From: Podocnemis expansa
Taxonomy: Eukaryota > Chordata > Testudines > Podocnemididae
Length of the DNA: 64,000 nt
Direction: 5' to 3'
NCBI GenBank assembly: GCA_007922195.1
Contig: ML681963.1
Span: 137,965,982-138,029,981 of the forward strand
In this document: in pieces, positions 22,388 to 32,913 of the stretch
How positions within the stretch are numbered: the first letter of the stretch is position 1
How the letters are laid out: each line of letters opens with the position of its first letter
The notes under the pieces: model-generated
What the model was told of the DNA's origin: nothing
Databases searched by the model: none
The model's input: the letters and a program-made list of their open reading frames with translations, nothing else
Position numbers and translations under genes: made by a program

Positions 22388-23880
22388 TGTAAGGGCCTTG
22401 TGCAGAGGCAGGCTGTCCTTATCACTTTGGTGGAGGCTGCAATGTGGTCTAGCAACTGAAGGCAGTGCTTTGCTGTTGTGGTGGGAGCATGGTGCAATTC
22501 TGAGATGATGGTAGACATGGACCAAAACCTGGATAGGGGAAGTGAGGCCTTTGCGTTCAGTGATTCCAGTTGTGTTCCTATGAACTCCGTTCTCCTTGAT
22601 GGGGTGAGTTTCAATTTTTCCAGGTTTATAAGAAAGCCCAGCCTGCTGCACATGTTCTGGATGGCACAGATGCTGTGGCGGACCTGACCTTTGGACTTTC
22701 ACCTTATTAGCCAATTGTCTAAGTATGGGAACATTCTTATTCCTTGTTTTCTAAGGTGCACCACTACGGCCGCTATGCACTTTGTGAAAACCCTCAGAAC
22801 TAAGAAGAGGCTGAAGAGGAGTGCTGTGAATTGGAAGTGTCTCCTGCCCACTGTGAAGCAGAGGAACTTTCTGTGCTTTAGCCTTATGAGGATGTGGAAA
22901 TAGGCTTCTTTCAAGCTGAGGGCTGTGAACCAATTCTCTGTGCCTAACGAGGGAATAATCTGAGATAGGGAGAGCATTCTTAACTATTCTCTTTGGGTAT
23001 GTCCACATGTATCTTTTAAATCGAAATAACCCTGGTTATTTCAATTTAAAAAAGATTAGGTCCACACGTTGTTTTCTTGTTTTGAAATAATGAGCTCCAT
23101 CATTTTGAAACGAGACGTTATTTTGAAATAGCCTAAACCTACTTTAATTCGAATCGTCTGTTATTTCAAAATAGTTATTTCAAAATAACGCCATTTGGAC
23201 ATGTTATTTTGAAATAACCATTATTTTGAAATAACACTTTTACCCTTCTCCTTCCCAGAGTTCCTTCCTTTTGTATATATTGGGTGGGGGCGTGGCCCAG
23301 TGAGGGGGCCATGTTTCCACACCTCCCATGCTGCCCCTCTCCTGATTCGAAATAGCAAGTCCTGTGTCTAGACTTGCTATTTTGATTTGAGGTTTTTGCT
23401 TATTTCAATTTAAGTTGATTTGAATTAAGGATTTTATTTCAAATTAACTTATTTTGATTTAACTTAAATCAAAATAAACATGTCCATGTGGACATAGCCT
23501 TTAGAAATTTGTTCAAAGCCCTTAGGTCTAGATTTGGCCACAGACCCCCACTTGCCTTCAGAACCAGGAAGTAATGGGAATAGAAGCCCCTCCCTTTTTC
23601 CCTTGTGGGAACTCTTTTGATTGCTCTCCATGCCAGGAGCTTCTGGTATTCCAGTTCCAGAAGCACCTCATGGGAGAGGTCCCCGTTTGGTTGTTGACAG
23701 GGCTGTTTTCTGTCTGTGAGTCTGGACCTGAACTGGATCAAGTAGCCAGGGGAGACCATGTCGAAGATCCAGTGGTCTGACATTATCTTGGTCCAAGGCA
23801 AACCATGTCGAAAGGGGGCCAGGCAGTTTCTGAATGGTGGGTAGGTTTGGTTCTTGAGGCTATCGTGGCCCTTGGGCAAA
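22388..23880 (-). pseudogene. DIRS reverse transcriptase, split by a MITE
   Basis: The N-terminal part (23500-23880) shows GRGFYSHYFLVLKASGGLWP and LDLRALNKFLK, the DIRS-type RT opening. After the MITE at 22995-23499 the frame resumes with SLKEAYFHILI, HRKFLCFTVGRRHFQF and PYLDNWLIR, where YLDN replaces the usual YLDD catalytic box. Further on, 'KLKLTPSRRTEFIGTQLESL' (about 22590) leads toward RNase H. The catalytic Asp loss and stops mean no activity. The family reading is firm; exact ends are not. Confidence 0.85.
22995..23499. mobile_element. Palindromic MITE, TTTCAAAATAA core, in DIRS RT
   Basis: The ends GGGTATGTCCACATG and, inward from the right, GGCTATGTCCACATG form inverted repeats. 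A perfect TTT duplication flanks it (22992-22994, 23500-23502). The interior is full of TTATTTTGAAATAA-type palindromes with a GC-richer centre (23275-23345). It splits the RT of the DIRS element. Confidence 0.87.
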
Positions 23881-24676
23881 AGGTCAAAACTTCTGCCTCT
23901 GCGCCAACAGTGGGTGTTACTGCCCTGTCAGGGGGTGATTGTTGCCCTGAGCCTGCATCCCCCTTTCTTCCCTATTCATGTCCCTGTCCCTGCTTCCATA
24001 GGGGCAGTGGGACCCTTAGAAGTGTCGGTGGCGTGTTGCTGCCACTGTTGATGTTGTGTCTGTTGCTGCTGTGGCTGGTTCGGGCAAAAGGACTGTCTGG
24101 CCATATGGAGAGTGTACGTGCCCAGAGAGTAAAGAGTGATCCAAAAGTCTTTCATGCCATGCAGCTGCATGTCCATTGACTCGGCAAACAGCGAAGGTCC
24201 CTCAAAGGGGAGATCCTGTATGGACTGTTGCATTTGGGGTGAAGGTCTCGAGCCCTGCATCCAGGCAGCTCGGTGCATGGCAATTGCCGATATTATTTCC
24301 CTGCTGGCTGAGTCAGTGGCATCCCATGATGTCAGAAGCATCACACATGCTACTAGGAGGCCCTCCTTCACCAGTGTGTTGTAGTCCAGCACATGGTCTG
24401 AGGTCTCTGAATCTTTCCATGGACCTCCACAGGTTGAAGATGTACCTGCCCATGAGGGCCTGCTGATTGGCTATGCACAATTGTAGGGGAGGGTTGGAGT
24501 ACATCTTCCTCCCGAATAAGTCCAGCTTTTGGGCATCTATTCTTAGGAGTGGCAGACGGTTGACCCTGCCTTTTGCGCTGGTTTACAGCATCCACTACCA
24601 ATAACCCCAATGTGGGATGATTGAAGAGGAAGCTGAATTTGTCTGCTGGTACGTGATACTTCCTCTCTGCCCCCTC

Positions 24677-25192
24677 AGCACTGATGAGGCCGCATCTGGA
24701 ATACTGTGTCCAGTTTTGGGCTCCCCACTACAAAAAGGACATGGACAAATTAGAAAGAGTCCAGAGGAGGGCAACAAAAATGATCAAGAGGCTGGAGCAC
24801 AAGACCTATGAAGAAAGACTGAAGGAACTAGGCTTATTTAGCCTGCAGAAGAGAAGATTGAGGGGGGATTTGATAGCAACCTTCAGCTACCTGAAGGGAT
24901 GCTCCAAGGAGGATGGAGATTGGCTGTTCTCAGTAGTAACAAGGAGTAATGGTTTCAAGTTGCTTCTGGGGAGGTTGAGGCTGGATATTAGGAAAAACTT
25001 TCTTACTAAGTGAATGGTAAAGCATTGGAATGGGCTACCTAAGGAGGTGGTGGAATCTCTGTTTTTGGAGGTGTTTAAGGCCCGGCTGGACAAAACTCTG
25101 GCTGGGATAATTTATTGGGAGTGGTCCCGCTTTTTTGGTAGGGGTTTGGACTAGATGACCTCATGAGGTCCCTTCCAACCCTATGATTCTAT
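24677..25192 (+). mobile_element. CR1 LINE 3' fragment inside DIRS gag
   Basis: The fragment starts in the '[20 protein letters not shown]' region of CR1 ORF2, continues through '[20 protein letters not shown]' and ends with the CR1 tail CCTATGATTCTATGA. It is a typical short 5' truncation. One small deletion and a stop near 25011 break the frame. Its sequence is close to the open CR1 at 58470-61139. Confidence 0.92.
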
Positions 25193-25940
25193 GAGTTTGC
25201 CATCTGGCAAGTGCGATTTTCAGGACTCCGTCATGCATTGGGACCACCAATCCTGCTGGGGGGGTGGGGCTGTGTTGCCCATATTGAATAGGAGGTCAAA
25301 ATCTTACCTGGTCACCTCAATTTTGAGGTCAGGGTTTGTGGCCTTGCCTTTAAGCAGTTCTTGATGGACTTGTGGGTCCTCGCTGAAGGACAGGGACCTC
25401 TGGTAGGCTTCCTTGTCAGGCGATGAAGATGATATTATCCTCAAGATGCTACAGTGGGAGTCTGAGTGTCCTTCTCCTGGGTCTGATTCCTCATTGGACG
25501 GTACCTTGACCTGAGTTCCCTGGGAAGTAGCTGGTCTTGACAACTCTGGGGATGTTGGGTGTTTACAGGGGGAGTCCCAAGAATCCTAATCAATCCACTG
25601 CGTGGACCAGTCCTTAAAGGTTTGCAGCCCCATGTCCCATTCCAGGGTTGTCCAGCCGCACCCTGGGGGATGTGTGGTCTCTCAGGGCTGGGTAGGGCAT
25701 GGAGGGCATCCCCTCTTTCATGTGGGTACTGGCGACGCTATATGTGGGGAGAGACACATCAGTGCAGCTGGTGCCGGCGCTCTGTCCCTTGAGGGTCTGT
25801 GCTTTCTCCTCTGCTTACCTGCAGAGCAGAACAAGGATGTGGCCAATGCTGAAGGCGTCTATGAGCGACGGCACTGGTGCCGAGTGTTGGAGTCTCTGGA
25901 AGTGTGGAAATGTGACCTGGTGCAGCATGATATTTGCAAC

Positions 25941-26918
25941 TGTGACCCAGGCCTCCTGGGATAACCCTCTGATTGTGCCAAAATCAGGGCAGGCTGCAAA
26001 ACTAGGGGCCAAACTCCCAAACCACTGATGCGTGGTACTTAAACCAGTCTCCCAGTCAGTAACAAAACATGCTTCTGATTCCCCATTCTGGTCATCACCA
26101 AGCTTAGCAAAATAGAAACAGCCCCCTTTATGCACATCAGCTCCTGTGGTCCCCCCTAGCCACTGAGTCTCTTAAAGAAATAGGTTCTCCTGACCCCAAA
26201 GGGCCAGCCACATTGCCCAGAAAAATATAGGCTTGGATCTTATCCAAAATACCACGCTGACAGCCAACCCTTTAGTAACTACAACTAAAAGTTTAATATA
26301 AAAGGAAAACAAACAAAATATGAGAGATGTTAAAGGGTCAGAGTGAATCACATACATACAAGTGAGTCCATAGAAAGCAAATCCTTAAAGATCCTGTAGT
26401 TTGCAGGTTAGTCCCCTCCTCTGGTGTGCACCCAGCAGCAGCAGCAGCAGCAGCTGGGTGGGTCTCAGTCCTTTGTTCAGTCCCAGGAGAATAGTTCCAG
26501 AGGGGAATTGGTTGCAGACAGACTGAAGACTAAAGACAAAATAGAGATGGGTTCCCTGTCTTTTATCTCAGAGTCCTTGCCAGATCAAAAAGGAGGTGGG
26601 CCACCTGGTCAGTTTGGGTAACTGGTCAAACAGGTTTCTTCTTGGGCCCACTACAGATGGAACCGTCAAGAGGAATAATGGGCTTGCAGATACCCAGTCT
26701 GGGCTTGCCTTAAGAACAAAGCGCTTGGAACACACATAAAACAAATAGATTTCCAAAATAGTCATGATACCTACATACAAACCATATAATCATTCTTAGC
26801 AGATTACAGGTTTTCTATTGACTCCAAACATGGCATGTTACATATGGATTATTGCCAATATGAAATATTAATATGAAAAATAATCATAAACAGTCCCCTA
26901 GACCCAGACAGCATCACA
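25941..26918 (-). mobile_element. Solo LTR in DIRS gag
   Basis: The 978-bp segment has TG...CA ends with short inverted termini (TGTGACC ... GCATCACA on the + strand). It is flanked by GCAAC (25936-25940) and GCGAC (26919-26923), a 5-bp duplication with one change. On the - strand the sequence GAGATAAAAGACAGGG (about 26553-26570) could be the TATA box. A (CAG)7 run lies at 26433-26453. No gag, pol or env sequence is enclosed, so it is read as a solo LTR left by recombination. The virus family is not identified. Confidence 0.8.
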
Positions 26919-27904
26919 GCGACTGTACCAGGGAATGTTCTCAGGATGAGGCCTCTGGGGAGAACTGTAGGTAGGTCCCATTGTCACCTGATTCTGACCC
27001 CAAGGTCTTGCAAAGAGTACCTGGAGCAGTTCAAGGGGGACCACTGAGCTGATGGTGGGAAAGGCGTGCGCTGATCATCCCTGCACTGGGGGGTTCCAGG
27101 GATCAAGGTGTTGAAGCCTGGTGCTGGGGCAGGCTGTTCCAGTGCTAGTACCATTACCACACCGATTCCCCCTGTGCTGAAGATCCCCGATCGTATTCAG
27201 ACCCAGATGAGGCCTTTGATAGAAGCGCTGGTTTGCCCCTCGACATTGCCAGTCTCGGTGGGGTAGGGGTTGACAGTTGTTGGAGGGCCTTTGCCACCTC
27301 AAATACCTCTGGTATGATGGTGTCAGAAGCATCTTGGGCCTCTGCACCATGAACGAGGCCCAAGCCTGCAACTTTGACCTGTACCAATGGTGGTACCTCT
27401 CCTTAGATTCGGTGCCCAGTGTGGACTTTGACCCTATACAGGGCTTTTTGGGTTTCCCAAATAGGGAACAGTGCTGAGGCAGGGCTTGTGCTGACTGGGC
27501 CCTCTGTGCCAGTGCTGTCTGTGTTGATGATGATCTGCTTGGGACCAAGGGGGGGTACAGGGCCTGTTCCATTGCTGTGGAGTGCAGGCAATGTTTCTGC
27601 TCCTTTTGGGTTCTCTGCTTAAAAGATGGGCAGATTTGACATTTGTTGGCCTATGCACCTCCCTGAGGCATTTTAGGCATTTCTTGTATGGATCGCTGAT
27701 AGAGAAAACCTTACCACACATGGCACAGGGCTTGAAGCCAGGCATGGGTGAATCAGTTCTGGCACACATGGTATCTTCCAAGGCATGAATGGATTCTCTG
27801 GTGCTTCTTGAGCCCAGAGATGAAATAGATACAAAGAGAGATTTCAGATTTAGGAGAGAAGTCGGAGAACAGAGTAGTAGCCAGGCACTTGCAAACATGC
27901 AAGA

Positions 27905-28121
27905 GTGGGTAGTTCTAGGAATGTTGCAATGGGCTGGAAAGAAGGAACTGAAGGGGCACAGGGGCAGGGCCACCTCTATACCATGCCAGTGTGCAGTTCA
28001 GAGGGGGCATTGGCCACTGATCCTACAGAGACAGGCTACAGCAAAAAGTTTTCTGGCATACGTGAGGTGTGGGACATAGACACCTAAATCAGAATGGGTG
28101 TGAGCAGCACTCAAAGTAGAA
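27905..28121. repeat. DIRS right inverted terminal repeat
   Basis: The reverse complement matches 18163-18380 over about 215 bp with scattered differences. The outer end 'TGAGCAGCACTCAAAGTAGA' matches, inverted, the right half of the internal complementary region (18458-18500). This fixes the 5' end of the element on the - strand. Confidence 0.85.
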
Positions 28122-28688
28122 CTAGTTGAACAGTGAATGACCTAAAGTGCAAAAAGTGGCAAGTGATTTTTCAGTGTCCAATTTGATTTTGTGGTGCCCA
28201 GTTTGATTGACCTAAAACTGATCACTGCAAAAAGCACCACCTTTTAAGGCATCACACTGGCATCCAAAAACTGGGAAATAGAATGTTTTCAACCCCTTTT
28301 GCAAATTGTGATTGCTACTTCCAAGGTACTTGACCCTACAATACACAGTAATGTTACATTACAGAAGCAAATTCTCTTTCATCAATGATGCATAAACGTC
28401 TTCAGCATTTTTCCCAGAAGTATGTTCAGGTGCAGTATGTTTAACACCAGCATCAAGATTTCATGTCACATCCTTCAAGTTTAGTCTAAAATTGCTAGCA
28501 AACATTCAATTGTATGAGAAATTAAAGTTATGATATTGTTTTGGTATTTGCTGTGTGTAATACATACTCAATCAAAATGTTTCCCTGATTGTAATCTGCA
28601 AACAGTGCTTCAGATTCCAGTTTGTAAACATGTGCTTTTACCTTAGAGGAAGGCGCAATCATACTTTTGCAAAGTCATAATTTGTGGT
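28122..28688. other. Non-coding, no gene recognised
   Basis: AT-rich intronic sequence between the DIRS element and a small hAT. No supported feature. Confidence 0.4.
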
Positions 28689-28856
28689 CAGGGCTGACGC
28701 AATGCGGTAAGCGAGGTGAGTGTTGCAGGGGGGCGCTGACATTTGAGGGGCGCCAAAATGGGGACTGCCCTGTTGCACTGCGCTGTGATGTCACTCATCT
28801 GTGCAGGCATCTGCTGCACTACAGGGAGGGCACCACAAACCCGAGCTCCGTTCCTG
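28689..28856. mobile_element. hAT-type MITE, 168 bp
   Basis: The element starts CAGGGCTGACGC and ends CCGTTCCTG. A perfect 8-bp duplication, TTTGTGGT, flanks it (28681-28688 and 28857-28864). The interior is GC-richer than the flanks and non-coding. Confidence 0.82.
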
Positions 28857-29329
28857 TTTGTGGTTGTCACTTCTATACTTAATAATCAAGTCTAACAGCA
28901 CCTCAGTAAATTGTTGGAACACTGATATTTCAGGAGAAAAGGGAACAGAACCTGCCAAAAGCAAGATGAGATATGGTATTTACAGAGTACCCAAAAGGTT
29001 TCTTTCTTTTGCATAGGCTCTCTAAAATGGCTGACCTGGTTTGGGCATGTAACTCCAAGAGAGAGTTCATGGCTGAGAATCCCAAGTAGAAGGAGGCATC
29101 TTAGTCCCTTTACCTCTGTCCCTCTCCATGGCATTATCTGTTTGCTACCTGAGGCAGTTCCCTGTTCAGCTTGCTGGTGTCTGGTTCCCTGTCTTAGGTA
29201 CCTAATTCTCTCCATGGAGAACCTGAGCATCTAACTCAGAACTGTGAATTTTACTCAGCAGCAGGCGCTTACTCAAGTGGTGAGACTCCTTACCACCGGT
29301 TGAGGGTGAGGCACTCCAGTGGGCCAGTC
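28857..29329. repeat. Unassigned old repeat-like intronic sequence
   Basis: The stretch 29030-29290 resembles an old interspersed repeat on the - strand ('GAATTAGGTACCTAAGACAGG' region). The family and limits are uncertain. No coding exon was seen. Confidence 0.3.
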
Positions 29330-29960
29330 TGTATTCCACTGAGATTCCACAGTCTACTAAGGATATTAGCTGGTAGCTTCTTCATGGAATCATGAGCACA
29401 GACATCTACCTGGCGTGGTTCACCCCTCGTCCCAAAACTTGTCCCTTCTACAGTGTGAGGGAAACCCTGGTGCATGTATATCTGGAGGGCACTAGGTTGC
29501 AATCCTTATTCTGGTTCTTCCAGAACCTCCTCTTGAGTTTTTGGCTACACTTCTCCCCACACCTTCTGATCTCTGCACACCCAACATATGGCCCCCAAAG
29601 TCACGGGACCTCCTCATCAACCTCCTCCTTACCTTGACCAAGCTGTCCATCTACAAAACCTGGGAAAGGAGGTAGGCTGAAGTGGTGTTCTGCAACTGTG
29701 GGGTCTATTTCTGCTCCTCCATCTCTTCATGCATTTGGGCAGAGTTCCTCTGAGTAGTGTCCGCTGACTCCCTAGACACCTTTAGGGAGCAGTGGGTGCT
29801 GTCTGAGTCTTCTCTGCTCAGTGTCTCCTTCTGGATTCCTCTGTTTGACACTTTGATGCTTCCATGCCCTTTCCTGTCCTTTCATTTGTTGTCCCCCAGA
29901 TCTGTTTAATTCTGGATCCAGTGGGTTTCTCCACTTAGGCTTTAGTAGTGTGCCAGCTTG
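29330..29960 (+). pseudogene. LINE ORF2 C-terminal fragment, Tx1/L1-like
   Basis: The frame reads DISW-stop-LLHGIMSTDIYLAWF, then CPFYSVRETLVHVYLEGTRL and 'SFWLHFSPHLLISAHPTYGP'. This matches the C-terminal zinc-finger region (C-P-F-C ... H-x4-C type) of a non-LTR retrotransposon ORF2, although the second Cys is Tyr and the last Cys is Gly here. Further related blocks extend to about 29960 in other frames. It is a decayed 3' fragment. The clade is tentative. Confidence 0.6.
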
Positions 29961-30097
29961 TGCCCACCTATCTCCCAGAATTCAAATAGTAGCAGGCACC
30001 TATAAATCTCTTTTGTGAATCTGTCCTCAGTGCTTTACAAACAGGGAACAAGTTCATATCTAGAATGAAAGAGCTTACAAGCTAGGTCAATAGTACA

Positions 30098-30868
30098 GCT
30101 GGCTGAAATGCTGAATTTTCTTATTTGGAGAAAATTTCAACATTATGAACAAAAAATAAATTAACAGTTTGGACCAAAAATAAGCAATATCAAAATTTCT
30201 TTTAAATTGGAATTTCCTGAAAAAGAAATCAGTTTTGGAAAATTTGTTCAGGAATTTAGAATGTTGTTTCAGAATTTCAAAATTTCATTTCAGATTTTAT
30301 TCTCTTTATTATTTCATGATATGTCAGTTGTACTGGCTTTAGAATTAATGTGTATGTTTAACATTATGTGGAGCTGTTATTAGTAACATTAACATTACAT
30401 TATGCTATAATGTTCTATATTGTAAATCATTAAGGGCACCTGCCACTTTGTACCAATTGAAACATCTCATCTTTTTTTCTCTCATTTTTTCTTTTTTATA
30501 TCAGTGTCTCCTGCTTATGTTGTAATGACACAGTTTAACTAGCACCTGCCCTTAATGAGTTTAAAATTAAAATAATTGAAATAGGCTATTATTTTTATTC
30601 TGATGTCAGTTATACTAGTACACATTGTATAGTGATATAACTTAGATATCATGAAATAATGTACACATATAAAAATGTAAAAAAATTCTAAATGAAATTC
30701 TAAAACCCAAAACAAAATTCCAAAATCCAAATCAGTAGTTTTCTAAAACAATATTTCTATTTCATATTTTGTGTCAAGCTGTCCTTTTAAAAATATTTAG
30801 ATTTTGATTAAACTAGCATTTTCCATTTAGAAAATATATTGACAAAAATTTTCCAATCAGCTCCAGTT
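30098..30868. mobile_element. AT-rich element with diverged inverted ends
   Basis: The left end AGCTGGCTGAAATGCTGAAT and the inverse of the right end, AGCTGATTGGAAAATTTTTG, are similar. Between them are repeated TTTGGAATTTC/GAAATTCTAAA-type words in both orientations. No target duplication was resolved and no transposase is visible. Confidence 0.4.
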
Positions 30869-31012
30869 GATAACTTAAGAGGTCTCTGATTTTTGGGTGT
30901 CTATCTTGAGGCAGGTTGGGAATGATTTTGAATGGTGTTGACCAGTTGAAAATTAGTGCACAGGTATCTCAAGCTGAATGCTTAAACACCGAGACGCCTG
31001 ATACAGGTAAAC

Positions 31013-31206
31013 AAACAAGGACTCTTGTGGCTCTTTTAAAGATTAACAAATTCAGTGATCACATTTATTTTAAGCATCTGATGAAGTGAGATTTTTCTCC
31101 CACAAAAGTTCATGTGATAAATAAATTTGTTAGTCTTTAAAAGTGACACAGGACTCCCTATTTGTTTTGCTGAACTAGACTGACACATCTACCCCCTTGG
31201 AACTAG
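31013..31206 (+). repeat. Hammerhead-like short repeat, composite copy
   Basis: The segment holds a first block 'CTTTTAAAGATTAACAAATT', then CATCTGATGAAGTGAGA, loop, TCTCCCAC-AAAAGTTCATG, then 'AAATTTGTTAGTCTTTAAAA' and a tail ending in CATCTACCCCCTTGG. CTGATGA is the intact first core strand of a hammerhead ribozyme; the second strand reads AAAA instead of GAAA. The presence of both a leading and a trailing copy of the GTTAGTCTTTAAA-type block suggests a dimeric unit. Confidence 0.65.
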
Positions 31207-32362
31207 AATGGTTAGCCGCTTTCAGTTGGCTGAAGATGACTAAAGCTCCATATAGATGTGTGTCAGGAACAAAAAGCCTTTGCGGTAAACTACTTTGTCT
31301 TTCTTGATCCTACCTGCAAGTTGGGGCACCTTTCAGCATTTGGGAAACTTATTTGTCAACTCTGAATACTGTAAAATTTAAATTTCAAAGAGCTTCCCTG
31401 CTGTCATCAACTTCCCCGCTGCAGGGTAAATAGAGATCAGCTGCTTAGGGGAGGCATTGGGTGGGAGAAGAATCCAAGCAGAATAATTACCAGGAGTCTC
31501 CCTAATTAAGTTACTAGCTCCATTTGTGAGGCGCTGAGTTCTCTCATAAATCAAAGAGTTGAGGGCTTGCAGTAGAGGACCTTAAATTTATGGGTTTGAG
31601 TTCTCTCTCAGGTGGTAGGCTTTAATTCTGTCAGCTGTTCTGTATTGTTTGTCACTTCTTGTTTCATGCTAATAAATCAGTCCAACTTACCTGGCCTGAA
31701 CGCACTGGGTGTATATGTGTAACAAGGACAGTGTGCCAAATTAGATAGCCAGAGGAACCTGCAGCATTGGCACAAGTGATAAAAGAGCCACCATTTTTCA
31801 TCCTTTCTTTCCTCAGTTTAGGAGGATGGGTGCCATAGGTACAATTCTTAAAAGCATCAGTAAATACAGGTCAGCTAACTAAGGGTGCTGGGTGCGTCTT
31901 GGGCTTAAGGAGTCTTGGTTTTGTCCTCCTTCCTAAGACAGCTATTCCCTTCATTTTTCCTTCCAGCTCATTCTGTCTCTACACTTCTTGTTTACCATTT
32001 ACTTCTTAGAAAAGAGAGCAGCCTCTCCCCCTTATTTATATTTGTTTTCTCCTCACCTTTCTCCCAGGTCTGTTGTAGCTTCTTCTTTATAACTTTTCAT
32101 CTACACCCTAGTATATCTCATTACGTCTCCACTCTAAGGGTCAATATGGTGTCTCTCTTCACTGGGCATCATCTTTCCACTTTCCCTTCTCCCCTGAGTT
32201 CTGTTGGATATTGTTGCAACTGCAGCCAGGCCTAGGTTTCCCTTCTCTCTGTCCCTTGTGAAACTCTATCTGTGTAGGCTTTTCCACTGATGTCTCCCTC
32301 CCTAGTCCCACACTTGTGTCCAGATGCTTAATTGGCAGCTCAGAGAAGGAACTAACCTAAGA
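31207..32362. other. Non-coding, no gene recognised
   Basis: Intronic sequence without recognisable exon or element with defined ends. A pyrimidine-rich stretch (31915-32290) gives a 106-codon Ser/Phe/Leu-rich frame that I take as non-coding. Confidence 0.4.
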
Positions 32363-32549
32363 CAGTGGTTTTCAAACTATGTTGTGGGACCCAGTACTGG
32401 GGTGCAGATCCTCAAGCACTGGGTTGCAATGTCCCCTGCTGCTGCCGCCAAAAGACTGGAATGAATTGCTCAGAGACGTAATTGTTGGGTTGCAGGCATA
32501 AATGATTTTTTTCAACTGAGTCCTAAGGAAAAAAGTTTGAAAATCACTG
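32363..32549. mobile_element. hAT-type MITE
   Basis: The ends CAGTGGTTTTCAAACT and, inward from the right, CAGTGATTTTCAAACT form inverted repeats. The 8-bp flanks ACCTAAGA and GCCTAAGC share six central bases, consistent with an old duplication. Confidence 0.75.
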
Positions 32550-32703
32550 GCCTAAGCTGTAAGTAGCCTAGTTGATAGCTAGGAAGGAGCTTGCAGTGCC
32601 ATGTGTACCAGAAGCAGAAGTTAATCTATTTCTCACACAGAATCAAATCAGTCATGACTGCTGTCTACCATATTTGAATCAATAGGTTTCGCAAACCGTA
32701 TGG

Positions 32704-32913
32704 CAGTGTTTCCCAACCAGTGTGCTATGGCACACTGGTGTGCCCTCTGGCCTGAGCAGGTATGCCATGGAATTTTTTTGAAAAACTACTCAAAGAGCTC
32801 TGGATTGGATCATGAATATTCATAAGTTCATTCAGAGACTATATGGTGGTGTGCCTCAAAAGAACTTGCAGTATCAAGGTGTGCCAGAGCAGTAACTAGG
32901 TTGGGAGCCACTG
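32704..32913. mobile_element. hAT-type MITE
   Basis: The ends CAGTGTTTCCCAACC and, inward from the right, CAGTGGCTCCCAACC pair. The 8-bp flanks CCGTATGG and CCCTATGG differ at one base. The interior has a 'GTGTGCTATGGCACAC' palindrome. Confidence 0.82.

Larger units (their letters stand above)
23960..27790 (-). pseudogene. DIRS gag-like gene, broken by two insertions
   Basis: The gene probably starts at the ATG near 27769 (MCARTDSPMPGFKP). A zinc-ribbon-like C-x2-C-x12-C-x2-C follows (CAMC ... CLKC, about 27668-27730). Much later, on the far side of both insertions, come 'PLQLCIANQQALMGRYIFNL' (about 24430-24490) and 'MLDYNTLVKEGLLVA', 'MHRAAWMQGS' and 'QSIQDLPFEGPSLF' (24180-24392), which match the structural protein that precedes RT in vertebrate DIRS elements. 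Gln-rich sequence (QPQQQQTQHQQWQQ) closes it. A CR1 piece (24677-25192) and a solo LTR (25941-26918) sit inside. The reading frame is broken at several places. Confidence 0.75.
18149..28121 (-). mobile_element. DIRS-like tyrosine-recombinase retrotransposon, decayed
   Basis: On the - strand the order is inverted terminal repeat (27905-28121), gag, RT, RNase H, tyrosine recombinase, internal complementary region (18405-18500) and inverted terminal repeat (18149-18380). This is the arrangement that defines DIRS elements, which use a tyrosine recombinase instead of an integrase and leave no target duplication. None is seen here. Five insertions interrupt it: 19145-19612, 20796-22386, 22995-23499, 24677-25192 and 25941-26918. 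Without them about 5.9 kb remain, a normal size for the group. Many stops and frameshifts show it is inactive. A Dam-like methylase domain, present in some relatives, was not recognised. Confidence 0.88.
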
